IMG/VR virus record: IMGVR_UViG_3300010151_006425
Coordinates: 1 to 45,750 of that record
Length of the DNA: 45,750 nucleotides
DNA from: a virus
Direction: 5' to 3' (one strand)
This document shows positions 43,945-45,750 of the stretch, one piece after another. The notes under the pieces are model-generated. The model saw nothing but the letters and a program-made list of their open reading frames with translations, was not told the origin of the DNA and did not search any database. How positions within the stretch are numbered: the stretch's first letter is position 1; every line of letters starts with the position of its first letter. Made by a program: the position numbers and the translations under genes.

Positions 43945-45585
43945 ATGAGAAACTTGATTATCGCAGCAGTTGCTGCACTTTGCTTGGTTGCTTGTGAGGA
44001 CACAACAACTACAACAGAAACAACAACTGATGGGGAAACCGGAACTCAGTTTACTGGTGCCGAGGACAATACAGGCACTACAAATACAGAGGAGACAGTA
44101 GGAAATACATCTGAAACGGAGACGGAGACAACTCCAACTGAGGTCGAGGAGAACAACGAGACCAACACTACTCCAACTGAGGTAGAGGAAACTGATCCAG
44201 AGGAAACGGTGGAGCCGGAAGAAACCACCAACTTGGATGAGGGGGTCTCTTTGGAAGACCTAACAGTAGAGGAACTCGCGGATATTGAAGTTCTGCGAAC
44301 CTCTATTTTCGAGGGTCTAGACGTTGGTAAAGGTCTTTATCTTCAAGAGGTTGGTCTAGCCCTGCAAGATCTGGGCTTGGTAGAAAACTATGATTTTCTC
44401 GGAGAAGAAGATCAGGAACTACCAGAGGTGTCGGAATGCCCTTACGTGGAGTTCTACGCTAACACACAGCAGGTATCTGAATCTGGTTGCGAGTATCTTG
44501 TTGACCTAGCGCGTTCAGAGGCTTATTCTAAACTCTATGGTGCCCTCGTATCAAAGAGAGAGAACTTTGATTCTGACTCAAGTGAGGATGACTTTTGGTT
44601 CGAGCAAGGCGCAGTAAGCGGTTTGGAAGAGAGTCGTGTCCGTGTGCGTATGGATATTAAGGCAAAGCAACTGTGTAATGTAGCACCAACACCTGTTGAG
44701 AGTTCTGTCGAGAAAGGCAATATTGTAGGTCGCCAGCACTTTGCCAACACTATGAACAACTGGCTTTCTACTAACGGCTACGCGGCAGATTACCCTGTTA
44801 TGTCAGACCCAATCGAGGTTTGTCAAGCAGATGAATCTATGCTCAATCCAATCTACGACAACACTATGAATACTATTAGTCAGGCGATTGAACAAAATCC
44901 TCTCTGCCCAGACTATCAGCCAGTTGATGGTGACGACGAGATTATGTATGGGCAAGCACAGACTGATTATGCTATTGCTATGGAACAGGGCGCATCTGAT
45001 GAGTTTGCTCTCGCAGCAGTAAAAGTATTTAAAGTTATCCCATGTAACGTTTCTGACCCAATCATTATCGATGTTAACGGGAACGGTGTATTCGACATCA
45101 CCCCAGTAGAGCGTGGAGTGAATTTCTCTATGACAGGAACTCGACCAGCAGCCACAAGTTGGATCAAGGGCGATGGATTCTTATTTAATGACGTTAACGG
45201 CAACGGTATTGTAGATAACGGCACAGAGTTCTTTGGAACAACGGGTGTCTCTGCTTTTGGTCAGTTGGCGGTCTTTGATACTAATGGGGATAAACAGATT
45301 ACGACTGATGATGAGGGTTATAAAAAACTTTCTGTATGGGTTGACGTGAATTATGATGGAGTGTCGACAACCTCCGAAGTACATTCGCTATCTCATTTTA
45401 ATATCAGCACCATCCCTCTCCAGACGGCCGAGTACCAAAAGGTTGTTAATGGCAGTCGTGTCAAAACTAGCGTAGAAGCCAAAACAGCAACAGATCAGGT
45501 AATGCTTTTTGGTGACGTAGATTTTAAAGCAGGTATCTACCATAGCCCTTCAATCTATAAACGCACTCAAACACCCACTAAGTAA
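43945..45585 (+). CDS. Lipoprotein with RTX-adhesin-type calcium-binding C-terminus
   Basis: A 546-aa predicted lipoprotein. The signal peptide 'MRNLIIAAVAALCLVAC' has lipobox LVAC with Cys17. An extended Thr/Glu-rich linker (about residues 19-105) follows, including the duplicated TTPTEVEE. The C-terminal third has 'DPIIIDVNGNGVFDITP', 'FNDVNGNGIVDNGTEFFG', 'FDTNGDKQITTDDEGYKKL' and 'VWVDVNYDGVST'. This is the domain often found at the ends of RTX/hemolysin-type calcium-binding proteins, with EF-hand-like DxNxNGxxD loops. AAAAAGGAGAATAA-ATG is a strong ribosome site, 12 nt after the primase stop. Composition is about 45% GC with CGT arginine codons, unlike the virion block. A phage lipoprotein displayed on an infected or lysogenised cell could act in superinfection exclusion or envelope modification; that is inference. 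Confidence 0.85.
   Translation: MRNLIIAAVAALCLVACEDTTTTTETTTDGETGTQFTGAEDNTGTTNTEETVGNTSETETETTPTEVEENNETNTTPTEVEETDPEETVEPEETTNLDEGVSLEDLTVEELADIEVLRTSIFEGLDVGKGLYLQEVGLALQDLGLVENYDFLGEEDQELPEVSECPYVEFYANTQQVSESGCEYLVDLARSEAYSKLYGALVSKRENFDSDSSEDDFWFEQGAVSGLEESRVRVRMDIKAKQLCNVAPTPVESSVEKGNIVGRQHFANTMNNWLSTNGYAADYPVMSDPIEVCQADESMLNPIYDNTMNTISQAIEQNPLCPDYQPVDGDDEIMYGQAQTDYAIAMEQGASDEFALAAVKVFKVIPCNVSDPIIIDVNGNGVFDITPVERGVNFSMTGTRPAATSWIKGDGFLFNDVNGNGIVDNGTEFFGTTGVSAFGQLAVFDTNGDKQITTDDEGYKKLSVWVDVNYDGVSTTSEVHSLSHFNISTIPLQTAEYQKVVNGSRVKTSVEAKTATDQVMLFGDVDFKAGIYHSPSIYKRTQTPTK
44131..44183 (+). repeat. 14-nt direct repeat actccaactgaggt
   Basis: Two exact copies (44131-44144 and 44170-44183) lie 39 nt apart in frame. 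They encode the repeated T-P-T-E-V-E-E of the lipoprotein linker, indicating a recent internal duplication in the Thr/Glu stalk. Confidence 0.8.
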
Positions 45586-45599
45586 AACTAAAAAAGTCC

Positions 45600-45628
45600 T
45601 TGACTTTACTAAGCACCCCTGCTATTGT
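45600..45628 (+). promoter_or_regulatory. Sigma70-like promoter TTGACT-N17-TATTGT over the terminator
   Basis: A -35-like TTGACT (45600-45605), a 17-nt spacer and a -10-like TATTGT (45623-45628). The -10 sits in the loop of the hairpin, so the expected start (about 45635) falls in the 3' arm and the new transcript would not form the terminator. It would drive the gene starting at 45648. Confidence 0.5.
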
Positions 45629-45646
45629 GTAGGGGTGCTTTTTTAT
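45611..45646 (+). terminator. Rho-independent terminator after the lipoprotein gene
   Basis: A perfect 10-bp stem (aagcacccct / aggggtgctt) with a 10-nt loop (gctattgtgt), running directly into T6-A-TT, 26 nt after the lipoprotein stop. It closes the RuvC-primase-lipoprotein transcript. Confidence 0.9.
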
Positions 45647-45647
45647 T

Positions 45648-45750
45648 ATGAAGATCGGTGATTTAGTATACTATAAGACGCCAATAGGCTTACCAAGTAA
45701 TTCTCCTTTGGGGATTATCACCGGCATAGATGAAGAACTAGGAGTAGCAG
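45648..45750 (+). CDS. Start of a small unknown protein, 3'-truncated by window edge
   Basis: From ATG 45648 the frame stays open for 34 codons to the window end: 'MKIGDLVYYKTPIGLPSN' then 'SPLGIITGIDEELGVA'. The opening 'IGDLVYY' followed by 'LGIITGID' is the strand pattern of small SH3-barrel-like phage proteins ('kiGDLV......GiVt.i'). It lies beyond the terminator and is probably expressed from the promoter superimposed on it. The only SD-like stretch is AGGGG, in the hairpin's 3' arm, 12 nt upstream. Function cannot be stated; most of the protein may lie outside the window. Confidence 0.6.
   Translation, partial: MKIGDLVYYKTPIGLPSNSPLGIITGIDEELGVA

Noticed and set aside
1-45750. tRNA genes, CRISPR arrays, insertion sequences, integrase or attachment sites
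   Set aside because: I looked for cloverleaf-like stretches, spaced repeats and transposase or integrase motifs and saw none; intergenic space is almost absent.

Overview
This window looks like part of an AT-rich genome of a T4-related ("far-T4") contractile-tail phage, probably marine. The evidence is a T4 gp55-type late sigma factor, a gp5-like hub lysozyme, gp25 and gp6 baseplate wedge proteins, and a run of very large virion genes. A RuvC-like nuclease and a gp61-type primase follow. All supported genes are on the + strand and are tightly packed, often overlapping by 1-30 nt. A lipoprotein with a clear lipobox and sugar-nucleotide genes for surface glycans point to a Gram-negative host. 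The host genus cannot be read from the sequence.

Layout. (1) 1-7180 is a surface-glycan/small-molecule operon: a 5'-truncated SDR, a 3-dehydroquinate-synthase-like carbocyclase, a class-III aminotransferase, a SIS-domain isomerase, two tandem DUF115/MptE-like proteins (the second with a cysteine-rich somatomedin-B-like head), GDP-L-fucose synthase and GDP-mannose 4,6-dehydratase. The last two together would make GDP-L-fucose. The first four could make an amino-cyclitol or unusual amino sugar (inference). (2) 7182-8922 holds small genes: an FmdB-type zinc ribbon, a small membrane-anchored coiled-coil protein, the gp55-like sigma factor and a 94-aa acidic protein. (3) 8922-42437 is a long virion block: hub with lysozyme and a degenerate VanY-like domain, spike-like protein, 1596-aa SH3-containing protein, gp25, gp6, a DNRLRE-like protein, a 3151-aa protein combining LamG-like domains with a gpI-like segment, and six further structural proteins that include two paralogous pairs. 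(4) 42462-45585 holds the RuvC-like nuclease, the primase and a lipoprotein with an RTX-adhesin-type calcium-binding C-terminus. The nuclease and lipoprotein genes are visibly less AT-rich and use CGN arginine codons. A hairpin terminator and the start of a further gene, cut by the window edge, close the window.

Regulation seen in sequence. Two sigma70-type promoters are visible: TTGACA-N17-TATAGT just before the RuvC-like gene, where the predicted +1 falls on the ATG, and TTGACT-N17-TATTGT laid across the terminal hairpin. A recurring CTATTTA element lies in three of the largest gaps between virion genes. In two of them it extends to CTATTTATA, the reverse complement of the T4 late promoter core.

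No gene-free stretch exceeds 300 bases. I saw no tRNA, rRNA, CRISPR array, insertion sequence or integrase.
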